Shown: positions 16,731-26,711 of the stretch, piece by piece
How the letters are laid out: each line of letters opens with the position of its first letter
How positions within the stretch are numbered: position 1 is the stretch's first letter
NCBI GenBank assembly: GCA_002928535.1
Contig: PERG01000017.1
Location: 1-50,742, forward strand
Direction: 5' to 3'
From: Methylotenera sp.
GTDB lineage: Bacteria; Pseudomonadota; Gammaproteobacteria; Burkholderiales; Methylophilaceae
Length of the DNA: 50,742 nt
The notes under the pieces: model-generated
The model's input: the letters and a program-made list of their open reading frames with translations, nothing else
Database searches by the model: none
What the model was told of the DNA's origin: nothing
Position numbers and translations under genes: made by a program

Positions 16731-16934
16731 ATCTCTTCTTAATTCATATTAAGGCGATGCAAATTTAAGCGAAAATAGATTCGCACCCTATCGGATGTGG
16801 ACGATTTTTATGTCAGAAATTAATTACGCTAAGCTAGATTTTTTTCCTACGTCGAATTCAGATAAGGCTGACAGAACTGGCAATACAAATATGGTATTAA
16901 TCAATGTTTGCGTTGTATAAATTGACTGTTAATA

Positions 16935-17918
16935 ATGAAACCCAATATCCGTATCGGTATTTCTGGCTGGCGATATCCGCCATGGCGTAAAGTCTTTTAC
17001 CCTGAAAAACTTGCGCAGAAAAATGAGCTGTCATTTGCTTCACGTGCACTGCCGACCATTGAAATCAATGGCTCTTTTTATGCTTTACAACGCCCCTCCA
17101 GTTACCAGCAATGGTATGCGCATACCCCAGACAGTTTTGTATTTAGCATTAAGGCTACGCGTTATATCACCCATATTTTGCGTTTACGCGAGATTGAAAC
17201 GCCCATGGCTAATTTCTTTGCCTCAGGTTTATTGGCCTTAAAGGAAAAACTTGGACCTATCCTATGGCAATTCCCACCTAGTTTCCGTTTTGATGCTGGC
17301 GAGTTTGAACATTTCCTTAGCTTGCTTCCCCATGATACCGAGGCAGCCGAGAAGCTTGCCCAGCAACGTGATGACAATATGAAAGGTCGCGAATATCTGA
17401 ATACCGATTGCAAGCGACCATTGATGCATGCCGTGGAGATTCGTAACAAAAGCTTTGAAACAGCGGAATTTACCCAATTGCTACGCAAATACAATACCGC
17501 ATTGGTGATCGCCGATACTGCTGGCAAATGGCCCTATAGAGAAGACCTTACGGCGGATTTTGTGTACGTGCGACTGCACGGGGCAGAAGAGTTATATGCC
17601 AGCGGCTATACGGATCAAGCACTGGATCGATGGGCGGCACGCATAAAGGCGTGGAGCGAGGGTAAACAGCCTAGAGATGCACAGTTGATCAGCACTGCCA
17701 AACCAGCAGCACGCCAATCGCGCGATGTGTATTGCTATTTTGATAACGATATTAAAGTTAAAGCACCATTTGACGCCCGCAAATTACTACGCAGGCTAGA
17801 CCTGGAATCAGGCTTGGCAGAATTGGACTGGTCGCACGCGGATGAACCTGGTGAGTTGAACCCAGTGAAAGCAAAAGGCCACAAAACAGACCCGGAATAC
17901 TATTTTAACTTGCAATAA
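16935..17918 (+). CDS. DUF72 (YecE-like) protein
   Basis: 327 residues. The family hallmark start is IRIGISGWRYPPWRKVFYP, with EINGSFYALQRPSSYQQWY and ILWQFPPSFRF following, and a late DVYCYFDNDIKVKAPFDA. It has a TIM-barrel-like fold and no established function. No convincing ribosome site precedes the ATG. It stands alone, with about 200 bases of non-coding sequence upstream shared with the divergent hemerythrin-like gene. Confidence 0.92.
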   Translation: MKPNIRIGISGWRYPPWRKVFYPEKLAQKNELSFASRALPTIEINGSFYALQRPSSYQQWYAHTPDSFVFSIKATRYITHILRLREIETPMANFFASGLLALKEKLGPILWQFPPSFRFDAGEFEHFLSLLPHDTEAAEKLAQQRDDNMKGREYLNTDCKRPLMHAVEIRNKSFETAEFTQLLRKYNTALVIADTAGKWPYREDLTADFVYVRLHGAEELYASGYTDQALDRWAARIKAWSEGKQPRDAQLISTAKPAARQSRDVYCYFDNDIKVKAPFDARKLLRRLDLESGLAELDWSHADEPGELNPVKAKGHKTDPEYYFNLQ

Positions 17919-18065
17919 TATCTGCTAATCACATAGGCATTTCTAATTCAGTCTGGCTACATATCCATACGTTATACGTCTGTAAATTAGGGTTTACATT
18001 TCAACAATTACGTGCGGCCTGTAGGCAAAGTTGCTATCATTCAAGCTGTTAATCAAGGTTTATCT

Positions 18066-18404
18066 ATGAGCACTTATAGTGAAATTGAAGTAAAAGAGTT
18101 ATTCGAGATGATGGCCTCTCAGCCTTTATTCATTGTCGACGTCCGTAATGATGACGAAGTCGCCCGCGGTATGATCCCCAGTGCGGTGCATATTCCTCTG
18201 GCCATGCTGCCGGTACAATATGAACCGCTGACTAGGATCGAAAACATCGTTTTTTACTGCCATAGTGGTGTGCGTTCCGCGCATGCGGCAGCCTTTGCCT
18301 CGAGTAAAGGCTGTAAAAATGTGTATAACCTGGTAGGTGGTGTATTGGCCTGGGCTAAAGCCGGCCATCCTTTTGTGCCGAAAGATGAAGGGAAAACCAA
18401 ATAA
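18066..18404 (+). CDS. Rhodanese-like sulfurtransferase
   Basis: 112 residues from the ATG at 18066 (AAGG seven bases upstream); a GTG at 18012 would add an unlikely leader. A single rhodanese domain carries the active-site loop CHSGVR with nucleophile Cys65 and the typical DVRNDDEVARGMIP entry. It should carry a persulfide. Its stop overlaps the start of a TusA gene (TAATG), and a DsrE2-like gene follows, a set known to relay sulfane sulfur in the cytoplasm. Confidence 0.93.
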   Translation: MSTYSEIEVKELFEMMASQPLFIVDVRNDDEVARGMIPSAVHIPLAMLPVQYEPLTRIENIVFYCHSGVRSAHAAAFASSKGCKNVYNLVGGVLAWAKAGHPFVPKDEGKTK

Positions 18405-18637
18405 TGGAATTCGACAAAGAAGTGGATGCTACCGGGCTTAATTGCCCCTTACCCATTTTGCGCTGTAAAAAGGGTTTAAGCGAGATCAATGCCGAACAAG
18501 TATTGAAAGTGATATCGACCGACCCAGGGTCAGTAAAAGATTTCAATGCGTTCTGTGTGCAGACTGGCCACCAGTTATTGCAGCTGGATGTAGATGAAAA
18601 AACATTCGTTTTTTACATCAAAAAACGCACTATTTAG
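18404..18637 (+). CDS. tusA: TusA/SirA-family sulfur carrier
   Basis: 77 residues. The sulfur-carrier motif CPLPILRC (Cys14, then Pro) lies after the first strand (VDATGLN). It begins within the rhodanese stop codon (TAATG), so translation is coupled. It would accept a persulfide from the rhodanese and pass it on, to tRNA thiolation or to sulfur oxidation or detoxification. The rhodanese and DsrE2 neighbours favour the latter. The symbol is by family. Confidence 0.92.
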   Translation: MEFDKEVDATGLNCPLPILRCKKGLSEINAEQVLKVISTDPGSVKDFNAFCVQTGHQLLQLDVDEKTFVFYIKKRTI

Positions 18638-18642
18638 TCACT

Positions 18643-19110
18643 ATGGTCAAATCGCTCGCTTTAATCGCTTCAAAAGGCTCACTAGACTGGGCGTATCCGC
18701 CTTTTATATTGGCTTCCACAGCGGCCGCTTTGGATTATGAAGTGCAGATTTTTTTCACTTTTTATGGTTTGGCATTATTAAGAAAAGATTTAAGCGATTT
18801 GAAAGTATCCCCTTTGGGCAATCCGGCGATGTCGATGCCGATTCCCATGCCGAACTTGGTGCAAATGCTGCCCGGGATGGAAAGCATGGCGACGATGATG
18901 ATGAAGCAGAAGATTGCCTCCAAAGGTGTTGCGAGTATTGAAGATTTGCGTACTGCCTGCCTGGAAAGTGGCGTTAAATTAATCGCTTGTCAGATGACAG
19001 TTGACCTGTTTGACTTCAAGAATGAAGATTTCATTGATGGGATTGAGTTTGGTGGCGCCGCGACATTCTTCCAATTTGCCGGCGAATCCGATGTGCAGCT
19101 ATTTATTTAG
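18643..19110 (+). CDS. DsrE2-like peroxiredoxin-fold protein
   Basis: 155 residues. The DsrE/DsrF fold is shown by SLALIASKGSLDWAYPPFIL, YEVQIFFTFYGLALLRK and VKLIACQMTVDLFDF with Cys116, the usual sulfur-binding position; Cys106 is nearby. A Met- and Pro-rich linker (MSMPIPMPNLVQMLPGM) links the two halves. It starts five bases after tusA and completes a rhodanese-TusA-DsrE2 operon for persulfide transfer. No dsr, hdr or sox genes lie nearby. Confidence 0.9.
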   Translation: MVKSLALIASKGSLDWAYPPFILASTAAALDYEVQIFFTFYGLALLRKDLSDLKVSPLGNPAMSMPIPMPNLVQMLPGMESMATMMMKQKIASKGVASIEDLRTACLESGVKLIACQMTVDLFDFKNEDFIDGIEFGGAATFFQFAGESDVQLFI

Positions 19111-19196
19111 CCCGCTATTTATTTACCGAATATCCTTAAATATTGCCAATTCGCATTACCCATCAATTCGCACGTAAACTCGTAATTAAACTTCAG

Positions 19197-19400
19197 TTAA
19201 GTTTTGGGTAATACTGCTAAGGCTTTAACAAACTGTTCAATATCCCATTCGCAACCGCCACAGCCGGATAGTGCACCGCTGTGACGGGAAATAGCCTCTA
19301 CATCCTTGCCTTGCATAAACAAATCGTAAATCTGCCCACGCGTCGTACCGCTGCAGACACACATGATTTCATCCGCTGGTGAATTACCATCTGAATCCAT
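19197..19400 (-). CDS. BFD-like [2Fe-2S]-binding protein
   Basis: 67 residues with the bacterioferritin-associated ferredoxin-type set of four Cys: MCVCSG early and CGGC late, 31 residues apart. A ribosome site (AAGG) lies six bases before the ATG at 19400. Family members help release iron from bacterioferritin or act as cluster domains of other enzymes. It is 25 bases from valS, same strand and downstream of it, and may be co-transcribed. Confidence 0.85.
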   Translation of the reverse strand: MDSDGNSPADEIMCVCSGTTRGQIYDLFMQGKDVEAISRHSGALSGCGGCEWDIEQFVKALAVLPKT

Positions 19401-19425
19401 GGTGGCCTTTATGCATTTGGAGGAC

Positions 19426-22362
19426 TTACTTCAGTTTTGCCAACTGCGCCTGAAGCTTCTGTAAGCTTGCGCCGAATTCTGCCACACGTGCTTTTTCCTG
19501 CTCCACCACTGTTACTGGCGCACGCGCTACAAAGCTCTCGTTATTCAGCTTAGTATTGGCTTTGTTGATTTCATTGTCCAGTCTTGCAATTTCTTTACCT
19601 AAACGCTCTTTCTCGGCTGCCACGTCAATTTCAACTTTAAGCATGAGCTTAAAATCTTCAACCAGCATTACCGGGGCATCCGCTTCTGGCAAGTCCGTTA
19701 CGATGGTAACCTCTTCCAACTTCGCCAGTGCTTTGAGATAAGGCGCGATCAGGCCTAATTTGTTAGCATCCCCCGCCGCAATTAATGGCACACGCGTTGC
19801 GGGTGAAATACTCATTTCTCCGCGCAATCTGCGACAGGCATCAACCGCTTGTTTCAATAACGCTACCCAAGCTTCAGCCGCTTCATCTATTTTTTGCGGC
19901 TGTGATTGTGGATAGGCTTGCAGCATAATGCTTGGCCCTTTTCGTCCGGACATAGGCCCGATGGTTTGCCAAATCTCTTCTGTGATGAATGGCATAATTG
20001 GGTGAGCCAAACGTAAAATAGTCTCCAGCACACGTAACAAAGTACGACGTGTTGCACGCTGCTCGGCATCGCTACCATGCTGCACTTGAACTTTAGCAAG
20101 CTCCAGATACCAGTCACAGTATTCATCCCACACAAATTCATAAATGGCTTTAGCAGCCAAGTCAAACCGGTAGTCGGTAAATGCGCGCTCAACATCAGCT
20201 TCGGTGCGCTGTAATTGCGACACGATCCAGCGATCTGCTTGTGAAAAACTCAGATAACCTTCCGGCTTGGTACTGCAATCTTCTAAACCGCAATCCTGTG
20301 GACTACCATCCTCTTTCAAGGTATTCATCAGCACAAAACGTGTGGCATTCCATAATTTATTGCAGAAGTTGCGATACCCTTCACAGCGCTGGAGATCAAA
20401 TTTGATATCGCGGCCAGGGCTAGCCAATGCAGCAAAGGTAAAGCGCAGCGCATCAGTACCATAAGCCGCAATACCCGTCGGAAATTCCTTGCGTGTGCGT
20501 TTCTCAATCTGCTCGGCTTGTTTAGGGTTCATTAAACCGGTTGTACGTTTTTGAATAAGCTCATCTAGGCCAATGCCATCAATCAGGTCAATCGGGTCCA
20601 ACACATTACCTTTGGACTTGCTCATCTTCTGGCCTTCCGCATCGCGGATCAGCCCATGCACATACACATGCTTGAACGGGATTTTGCCGGTGATGTGTGT
20701 GGTCATCATCACCATACGCGCCACCCAGAAAAAGATGATGTCGAAACCCGTGACTAGCACACTGGAAGGCAAATATTGCTGCAAGGCTACATTCGCTGCG
20801 TCTTGCGCTACGTCACCAGTCCAGTCTAGGGTTGAGAATGGCCATAGTGCTGAGGAATACCAAGTGTCCAGTACATCGTTATCGCGCTCTAAACCTTTTT
20901 CACGTAGCAATTTTGCAGTTTCAAGCTCCCCTTTACTTTCAAGATAAGAGAGAGTTTTTTCGAACTGTTCCAATGCTCCTTCTTCATTATGGGCAACATA
21001 TTCATTTCTTAACCCGTCATACCAGGCGGGAATCTGGTGGCCCCACCATAATTGACGGGAAATACACCAATCCTGGATATTGTTGAGCCATTGATTATAA
21101 GTATTCACCCAGTTTTCCGGATAAAACTTGATCTCGCCTGAAGCAACTACATCCAATGCTTTTTGCGTAATGCTCTTACCATCAGCGGCCGGTTTACTCA
21201 TGGCCACAAACCATTGGTCGGTCAGCATAGGTTCAATTACAACACCGGTACGGTCACCGCGGGGCACTTTAAGTTTATGTTTTTCAGCCTTGACCAAGTA
21301 ACCTTGCTCTTCGAGATCGAACACCACTTGTTTACGCGCTTCAAACCGATCAAGACCTGCCAGATTTTTGGGTAAATCGATCGAAGCTTTAGCCGCACCG
21401 TCCGCCGCATACACTTCTGCTGCAACTGGAATATTGCCGGTTAAATCTAAAATAATGATCTTGTCTAACTGATGGCGTTGACCTACTGCATTATCGTTAA
21501 AGTCATGCGCTGGCGTGACTTTAACCACGCCGGTACCGAATTCCAGATCAACATAATCATCGGCAATAATCGGGATTTCACGGTCGCATAATGGTAGTTT
21601 TACATTCTGACCAATCAGATGTTTATAACGCGCATCTTCTGGATGAACCATGACCGCCACATCGCCCAACATCGTTTCCGGGCGCGTTGTAGCAACGGTC
21701 AAATGGCCTTCTCCACTAGCAAGCGGATAGTTAATGTGCCACATGAAACCGTCTTCTTCTTCCTGCACGACTTCCAAGTCGGATACTGCAGTACCAAGTT
21801 TCACATCCCAATTCACCAGGCGTTTGCCTCGATAGATGAGGCCTTCGTTATATAGACGAACAAAGGTCTGGGTTACAGTCTTATTCAAGCCCTCATCCAT
21901 GGTGAAGCGCTCGCGTGACCAATCTGGCGAAGTGCCTAAACGGCGCATTTGTTTGGTGATGGTACCGCCGGAATACTCTTTCCATTCCCAGACTTTTTCC
22001 AGGAATTTCTCACGGCCTAAATCATGACGAGACACGCCTTTGGCATCTAACTGGCGCTCCACAACGATTTGCGTCGCGATACCTGCATGGTCAGTGCCTG
22101 GTTGCCATAGCGTATTATCACCGCGCATACGGTGATAGCGTGTCAGCGCATCCATAAGCGTCTGATTAAAACCATGGCCCATGTGCAGCGTGCCTGTCAC
22201 ATTCGGTGGCGGTAACAGGATACAAAAATTGTCTTGTTTGGTTTGATCCAGGCCGGCGGCGTAGTAGCCTTGGCTTTCCCAAAATTGATACCAGTGGCTT
22301 TCAATGGTTTTGGGATCGAAGGATTTAGCTAATTCTTTTGGAGTGGGGTTAGTCGTTGTCAT
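19426..22362 (-). CDS. valS: Valine--tRNA ligase
   Basis: 978 residues from the ATG at 22362; a GTG two codons earlier (22368) is possible. It charges tRNA-Val. The class I signatures are HMGHG within [16 protein letters not shown] near residue 55-65 and KMSKS in [16 protein letters not shown]. The editing domain ([18 protein letters not shown]), an anticodon-binding domain and the Val-specific C-terminal coiled coil ([19 protein letters not shown]) follow in order. Length is normal for the family. Confidence 0.98.
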   Translation of the reverse strand: MTTTNPTPKELAKSFDPKTIESHWYQFWESQGYYAAGLDQTKQDNFCILLPPPNVTGTLHMGHGFNQTLMDALTRYHRMRGDNTLWQPGTDHAGIATQIVVERQLDAKGVSRHDLGREKFLEKVWEWKEYSGGTITKQMRRLGTSPDWSRERFTMDEGLNKTVTQTFVRLYNEGLIYRGKRLVNWDVKLGTAVSDLEVVQEEEDGFMWHINYPLASGEGHLTVATTRPETMLGDVAVMVHPEDARYKHLIGQNVKLPLCDREIPIIADDYVDLEFGTGVVKVTPAHDFNDNAVGQRHQLDKIIILDLTGNIPVAAEVYAADGAAKASIDLPKNLAGLDRFEARKQVVFDLEEQGYLVKAEKHKLKVPRGDRTGVVIEPMLTDQWFVAMSKPAADGKSITQKALDVVASGEIKFYPENWVNTYNQWLNNIQDWCISRQLWWGHQIPAWYDGLRNEYVAHNEEGALEQFEKTLSYLESKGELETAKLLREKGLERDNDVLDTWYSSALWPFSTLDWTGDVAQDAANVALQQYLPSSVLVTGFDIIFFWVARMVMMTTHITGKIPFKHVYVHGLIRDAEGQKMSKSKGNVLDPIDLIDGIGLDELIQKRTTGLMNPKQAEQIEKRTRKEFPTGIAAYGTDALRFTFAALASPGRDIKFDLQRCEGYRNFCNKLWNATRFVLMNTLKEDGSPQDCGLEDCSTKPEGYLSFSQADRWIVSQLQRTEADVERAFTDYRFDLAAKAIYEFVWDEYCDWYLELAKVQVQHGSDAEQRATRRTLLRVLETILRLAHPIMPFITEEIWQTIGPMSGRKGPSIMLQAYPQSQPQKIDEAAEAWVALLKQAVDACRRLRGEMSISPATRVPLIAAGDANKLGLIAPYLKALAKLEEVTIVTDLPEADAPVMLVEDFKLMLKVEIDVAAEKERLGKEIARLDNEINKANTKLNNESFVARAPVTVVEQEKARVAEFGASLQKLQAQLAKLK

Positions 22363-22436
22363 ACCCACATTTTAACATAGGCACTATGCAAGCCATCCGT
22401 GCCTTAAGCATTGAAAACGCATAAATTTTTGCGTTT

Positions 22437-23345
22437 TTAGATTAGCCTCACAAAAGCCATCAACAGCAAAATCAATAGACCTAAATGCACCAAGCTCCAG
22501 CATTGATAGTTACTACGTAGATTTTGTGGCGAAAGAGCGGAGATTAAATACAATTTACCTGGCGGTGGTTTGGATAGAGTAAAACTCTCGTGATGATTAA
22601 CTCGCATCTGGTGATGCATTTCCACCTCACGACGGGCCTCTTTACGCGCCTGCTCCCATTCCAGCATATCAATCTTACCGTTACGGTCATGATCAAAGCG
22701 TAGCAACATTTTCATGGGATTGGTTTTCCATGAGGCTAATAAAGTGCCAATGTCGCGATTAATCGTTTCTGCTATAGGGAAATGATGTCGGGTATCGAGA
22801 TAACCCAATAAATACAAAGGCTGGGCTAAAGGTAAAAATTCTTCCACATAACGATGATCATTTTTGAGCTGAGTGCGTTGTTCCGCATAGATAATCTCTG
22901 CCCCTTTTGGATTCACGGTACAACCCCCAGTCTCATCCGTAAGCTGGAAAAGTTGATCACTCTCAACATACTCCAAGAGCCGTGTGTTCCGTCTGCCGGT
23001 TTCTTCATCATAACTGTTGGCGTAAGCCCAGGCGCGGTACCATGCACAAGGAATGCCTTGGAAAGGCGTTTTAAGTAATTTTGCAGTAGACGCAGTCCCT
23101 TGTAATTCAACGTAACCTTGCGCAGCCGCGGCAATTGTGGAAATGGGTGCCTCGCTGATTTTAAGATAGCGCCAGTAATTGAATAAAGTGGCAAAGAAAC
23201 TTAAGCTAATACCGGTGGATAATAACCAAGGCCATGAAGCCTGATCTTCAGACTGCAAGTGCAATAAATAGCCGCCCCAGCTTAAGCCACCTATAATCGC
23301 CAGCGTGGCAAAATTAACGCGAGGGCCATGCAGAGTTTTCAACAT
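22437..23345 (-). CDS. GIDE-like membrane protein with an EF-hand
   Basis: 302 residues. Two membrane helices at about 12-60, a soluble region with TPFQGIPCAWYRAWAYANSY resembling the GIDE domain of mitochondrial E3-ligase-like proteins, an EF-hand-like loop DHDRNGKIDMLEWEQA near residue 218-233, and a final helix (LVHLGLLILLLMAFVRL). It lacks a RING finger, so ligase activity is not implied. It follows the LemA gene by ten bases, a common pairing in bacteria. Its role is unknown. Confidence 0.72.
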   Translation of the reverse strand: MLKTLHGPRVNFATLAIIGGLSWGGYLLHLQSEDQASWPWLLSTGISLSFFATLFNYWRYLKISEAPISTIAAAAQGYVELQGTASTAKLLKTPFQGIPCAWYRAWAYANSYDEETGRRNTRLLEYVESDQLFQLTDETGGCTVNPKGAEIIYAEQRTQLKNDHRYVEEFLPLAQPLYLLGYLDTRHHFPIAETINRDIGTLLASWKTNPMKMLLRFDHDRNGKIDMLEWEQARKEARREVEMHHQMRVNHHESFTLSKPPPGKLYLISALSPQNLRSNYQCWSLVHLGLLILLLMAFVRLI

Positions 23346-23355
23346 CTAAGGGAGT

Positions 23356-23916
23356 TTAAGCCTTGAAACGGCTTGCTACATCAACATCTTCTAGTTCTTT
23401 AGACGCAAATCTAAGTATATCGACACGATCAAAATTGAAAACGCCAGCCACGATCATGTCAGGAAATTGACGGATACGGACATTGTTAATGGCAACGGCA
23501 TCATTATAAAACTCACGACGGTCTGCAATCTGGTTTTCCAAACCGGTAATACGGCCTTGCAGATTGAGGAAAGTTTGATCAGCTTTTAAATCGGGATAAT
23601 TCTCTGCGACAGCAAATAACCCGCCCAAGCTGGCCTGCAAGCCGGCTTCAGCCTGACTTAAATTGGCTAGGTCCTGAGTCTGGCGTGCCGTGTCCACACC
23701 CATTCTCGCCTGCGTCACTTTTTCCAGCGTTTGTGCTTCGTGCGCCATATAGATTTTACAGGTGTCAATCAGCTTAGGTAGCTCGTCATTGCGCTGCTTC
23801 AGCACTACATCGATATTTGCCCAGGCTTTTTCAACATTATTTTTAATATTCACCAGGCTGTTGTATGTCAACACAAAATAAAGCGCAACTACTGCGACCA
23901 ATATCCAAACCGCCAT
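23356..23916 (-). CDS. LemA-family membrane protein
   Basis: 186 residues, normal length. An N-terminal hydrophobic helix (1-20) is followed by the family motif YNSLVNIKNNVEKAWANIDV and LKQRNDELPKLIDTCKIYM, then helical repeats ending with FNFDRVDILRFASKELED. Function in most bacteria is not defined. It is co-transcribed with the GIDE-like gene, which begins ten bases downstream. Confidence 0.93.
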   Translation of the reverse strand: MAVWILVAVVALYFVLTYNSLVNIKNNVEKAWANIDVVLKQRNDELPKLIDTCKIYMAHEAQTLEKVTQARMGVDTARQTQDLANLSQAEAGLQASLGGLFAVAENYPDLKADQTFLNLQGRITGLENQIADRREFYNDAVAINNVRIRQFPDMIVAGVFNFDRVDILRFASKELEDVDVASRFKA

Positions 23917-23939
23917 GCCCTACTCCCCTTATTTTATTT

Positions 23940-25193
23940 TTATACTGCAGACCCGCTCAAGACCAAAGGTCCTACTTTTTCCCAATAGCGTGAGAAGCGC
24001 TGCAAACGTTTGCTACTGATTTCCACATTGACTAGCTTAGGCACGGGCTCCCACTTAGGCGCAAAAGCTTCTAGCAAGGTTTTGACTTTAAGGTTGGGTG
24101 TGTCTTGCGTCATAATCTGCCCTACGCCACGTTGCATGAGCACTTCATAAGTATCACCGACCCAAATTTCCAAGCCATCTATTTCGTTGAGGCAATCAGC
24201 CACGAACTGCAGGCGATTCAATGACCACTGTCCGTAGAGTTGTGGATCGAATACGAAAATCTTCGGGAAAGGTTGCTGGAGTAATGCGTGGGCTGCGCTC
24301 AACATTTCGTCATGGACAAAAACCGCAATAGCCGGATGCCCGGACATCATGGGACGAGGCATGGGTATGGCGCTATATTGTTTAGCAACAGGAACTAATG
24401 TCGCATCAAACAAACGATCGTTAAGCACTTCGTAACTGGCATCAAAGGGGCACTCTGCCTTGCAGCCTGCACAGTATTTCTCACCAGTGTAGCGACCGAG
24501 GCTTTCTTTGTTGAAAAAATAAGGTTTGGAGCTGAATGTGGATGTCACCCATTGCCATGAAAGATGGTTGCTGGCGATATCGCCATCCAATAGATGCGAT
24601 TCAAACCAATCTGCCGCAGCGCGCCAATCGATTTTGCGATGATGAACTATATAACTCGCCAGCCACATACGGGCATGATTATGTACATAGCCAGTGGTAA
24701 GCAGATCATTGATGAAACTATCCATGCAGGGCAAACCGGTTTTACCTTGGCGGATATCATCCGTTAACGGCGCATGGCCTATAGCTACTTTAGGCACTTC
24801 GAGTTCGCTATAGATGGCATTGCCCTTATCGCGCCACACTTGACGCCAGTAATCCCGCCAAGCCAGTTGTAATAACAGTTTATCTGCCTCGGCCCCGAAG
24901 CGTTTTTTGACGGAATCAAATGTCTCGTTGAGCGTTAAGCATCCATGGCGTAAATAAGGTGACAATTGCGTTACTGCGCCATTTAGGAAGTTCCGGTTTT
25001 TACTGTAAGTAAGTGCATCAATACTATTAAGCTTATTCAACGCACTGAGTCGTCCGCCACTCCACTCAGGGGTCAGGTCTGGCCCCTGGGCGGCAGGAAA
25101 TGTACGTTTAATAAAGTGCATACGCTCATAACGATCTTTTGGCATGCTTAACTTTTGTGCGGGCTTCATGACTTTAAAAGGCGTCTCATGCAA
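23940..25193 (-). CDS. Photolyase/cryptochrome-family protein, unusual domain order
   Basis: 417 residues. The FAD-binding domain of photolyases comes first (about 30-250: TPEWSGGRLSALNKLN, LSPYLRHGCLTLNE, LQLAWRDYWRQVW, GYVHNHARMWLASYI, LLDGDIASNHLSWQWVTSTF). A Cys cluster follows (YCAGCKAECPFDASYE). The C-terminal third (AIAVFVHDEMLSAAHALL, KIFVFDPQLYGQWS, LEIWVGDTYEVL) resembles the Rossmann-like antenna domain that normally lies at the N-terminus. Light-driven DNA repair or a sensory role are both possible. Order of domains is read from motifs, not structure. It is divergent from the NfeD gene. Confidence 0.82.
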   Translation of the reverse strand: MHETPFKVMKPAQKLSMPKDRYERMHFIKRTFPAAQGPDLTPEWSGGRLSALNKLNSIDALTYSKNRNFLNGAVTQLSPYLRHGCLTLNETFDSVKKRFGAEADKLLLQLAWRDYWRQVWRDKGNAIYSELEVPKVAIGHAPLTDDIRQGKTGLPCMDSFINDLLTTGYVHNHARMWLASYIVHHRKIDWRAAADWFESHLLDGDIASNHLSWQWVTSTFSSKPYFFNKESLGRYTGEKYCAGCKAECPFDASYEVLNDRLFDATLVPVAKQYSAIPMPRPMMSGHPAIAVFVHDEMLSAAHALLQQPFPKIFVFDPQLYGQWSLNRLQFVADCLNEIDGLEIWVGDTYEVLMQRGVGQIMTQDTPNLKVKTLLEAFAPKWEPVPKLVNVEISSKRLQRFSRYWEKVGPLVLSGSAV

Positions 25194-25311
25194 AAATTCC
25201 TACTAGTTTTTATTAGTGTACTCTATTTTTTGTAGGAGTTTTATTAAGCTGTCATCATCATTTAGAATTGAAGTGCTAAGATGTTGCGTAATCAAAATGC
25301 TAAGGGGTTAT

Positions 25312-25755
25312 ATGATTGAAGCAATGTGGATCTGGGGCGCGATCGGGCTAATTCTGCTTGCATTAGAAATGGCGACTGGCACCTTTTATATCCTATGGTT
25401 TGGTATCGCGGCGATATGTGTTTCTATCGCCTTATGGGTGTTTCCAACGATGCCTGTAGCGATGCAATTTGCCATGTATGCTGCCTTATCATTAGGCTCA
25501 CTTGCCATATGGAAACTACATTATAAAAAAACCGAAACACACTCACGGATAGGCCAGGCACAAGGGGAAGAAATCGGCCGCGTTGGCATCATGATTGAAG
25601 CAGCAGGTCCTCATCAAAACGGTAAAATTCGTTTTACACAAGGCCTGATGGGCAGTCGTGAATGGGTGGCTATTTCTAGCCAGCCGATTGAAGCAGGAAG
25701 TGATGCGACTGTCATCGCTGTAGAGGGCAACGCCTTAAGAGTCACCAAGCTTTAA
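25312..25755 (+). CDS. NfeD-family membrane protein (short form)
   Basis: 147 residues from the ATG at 25312 with AAGGGG upstream; the frame extends to 25216 but without support. Two to three membrane helices (WIWGAIGLILLALEM, FYILWFGIAAICVSIALWV, FAMYAALSLGSLAIWKL) precede an OB-fold domain (EEIGRVGIMIEAAGPHQNGK, ATVIAVEGNALRV). It pairs with the SPFH protein that starts 33 bases later, a very common couple thought to organise membrane domains. Confidence 0.9.
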   Translation: MIEAMWIWGAIGLILLALEMATGTFYILWFGIAAICVSIALWVFPTMPVAMQFAMYAALSLGSLAIWKLHYKKTETHSRIGQAQGEEIGRVGIMIEAAGPHQNGKIRFTQGLMGSREWVAISSQPIEAGSDATVIAVEGNALRVTKL

Positions 25756-25788
25756 CACAAACACCATTATTGTTATTTAGGGAACGCC

Positions 25789-26637
25789 ATGACCGAGTTT
25801 AGTTTTGTACTGATATTTTTAGTAGTCGTTGCCATCATCAAAGGCGTGCGCATCGTGCCGCAAGGCGAAGAGTGGGTAGTTGAACGCTTGGGCAAATTTG
25901 CCGGCGTACTTTCTCCGGGTTTACACGTAATTAACCCGATTTTTACCAAAGTGAGCTATAAAGTCACGACCAAAGACATCATTCTGGAAATTCCTCAACA
26001 GGAAGTAATTACTGCCGATAATGCCGTGATTCTTGCCAATGCAGTCGCTTTTATTAAGGTGAGCAATATCGAGCGCGCAGTCTACGGTATTGAAAATTTC
26101 CGCGAAGCCATGCGGAATATGGTGCAAACTAATTTACGCTCAATTATCGGCGGCATGGAGTTGAATCATGCGCTTACCTCACGCGACCGCATCAAAACCG
26201 AGTTAAAAAGTGCAATTGCTGATGAAGCACTCGACTGGGGATTAACAGTAAAATCTGTTGAAATTCAAGACATTAAGCCTTCGCCTAATATGCAAGATGC
26301 GATGGAAAGACAAGCAGCGGCAGAGCGTGAGCGTGTGGCGGTAGTGACAGAAGCCGAAGGCGCGAAACAATCATTAATTCTAAATGCTGAAGCACGCCTG
26401 GAGGCTGCAAGGAAAGATGCTGAAGCGCAAATGGTGGGTGCAAAAGCCTCTGCGGAATCGATTAAATTTATTACCGAAGCTGTTAAAGAAAATAACGCTT
26501 CTGCCATGTTCTTGCTTGGGGATCGTTATATTACGGCTTTACAAAAAATGTCAGCTTCAGAAAATAGCAAAATCGTCGTGATGCCGGGTGATCTCGTTTC
26601 TGCAGTTAAATCTTTGGTGGGTGGCAATGGTAAATAG
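25789..26637 (+). CDS. SPFH/stomatin-family membrane protein (QmcA-like)
   Basis: 282 residues. An N-terminal membrane helix is followed by the stomatin/SPFH domain (VRIVPQGEEWVVERLGKFAG, LSPGLHVINPIF, AVAFIKVSNIERAVYGIENF), then a charged coiled coil (AAAERERVAVVTEAEGAKQS) and a C-terminal hydrophobic end. It forms large oligomers in the inner membrane and partners with the NfeD protein encoded just upstream. A terminator follows at 26673-26697. Confidence 0.94.
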   Translation: MTEFSFVLIFLVVVAIIKGVRIVPQGEEWVVERLGKFAGVLSPGLHVINPIFTKVSYKVTTKDIILEIPQQEVITADNAVILANAVAFIKVSNIERAVYGIENFREAMRNMVQTNLRSIIGGMELNHALTSRDRIKTELKSAIADEALDWGLTVKSVEIQDIKPSPNMQDAMERQAAAERERVAVVTEAEGAKQSLILNAEARLEAARKDAEAQMVGAKASAESIKFITEAVKENNASAMFLLGDRYITALQKMSASENSKIVVMPGDLVSAVKSLVGGNGK

Positions 26638-26672
26638 ATTACGCTGAAGCTAAGGATTCCAGAATAAAAATT

Positions 26673-26697
26673 AAGCCTCCAATTGGAGGCTTTTTAA
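26673..26697 (+). terminator. Rho-independent terminator
   Basis: AAGCCTCC, loop AATT, GGAGGCTT and a T-run. It lies 36 bases after the SPFH gene and can also serve the minus-strand MoeB-like gene ending at 26712. Confidence 0.9.
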
Positions 26698-26711
26698 ATA
26701 CCCATTTAAAA

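Noticed and set aside
17162..17527. 121-codon minus-strand frame inside the DUF72 gene
   Set aside because: Shadow of the strong DUF72 coding frame.
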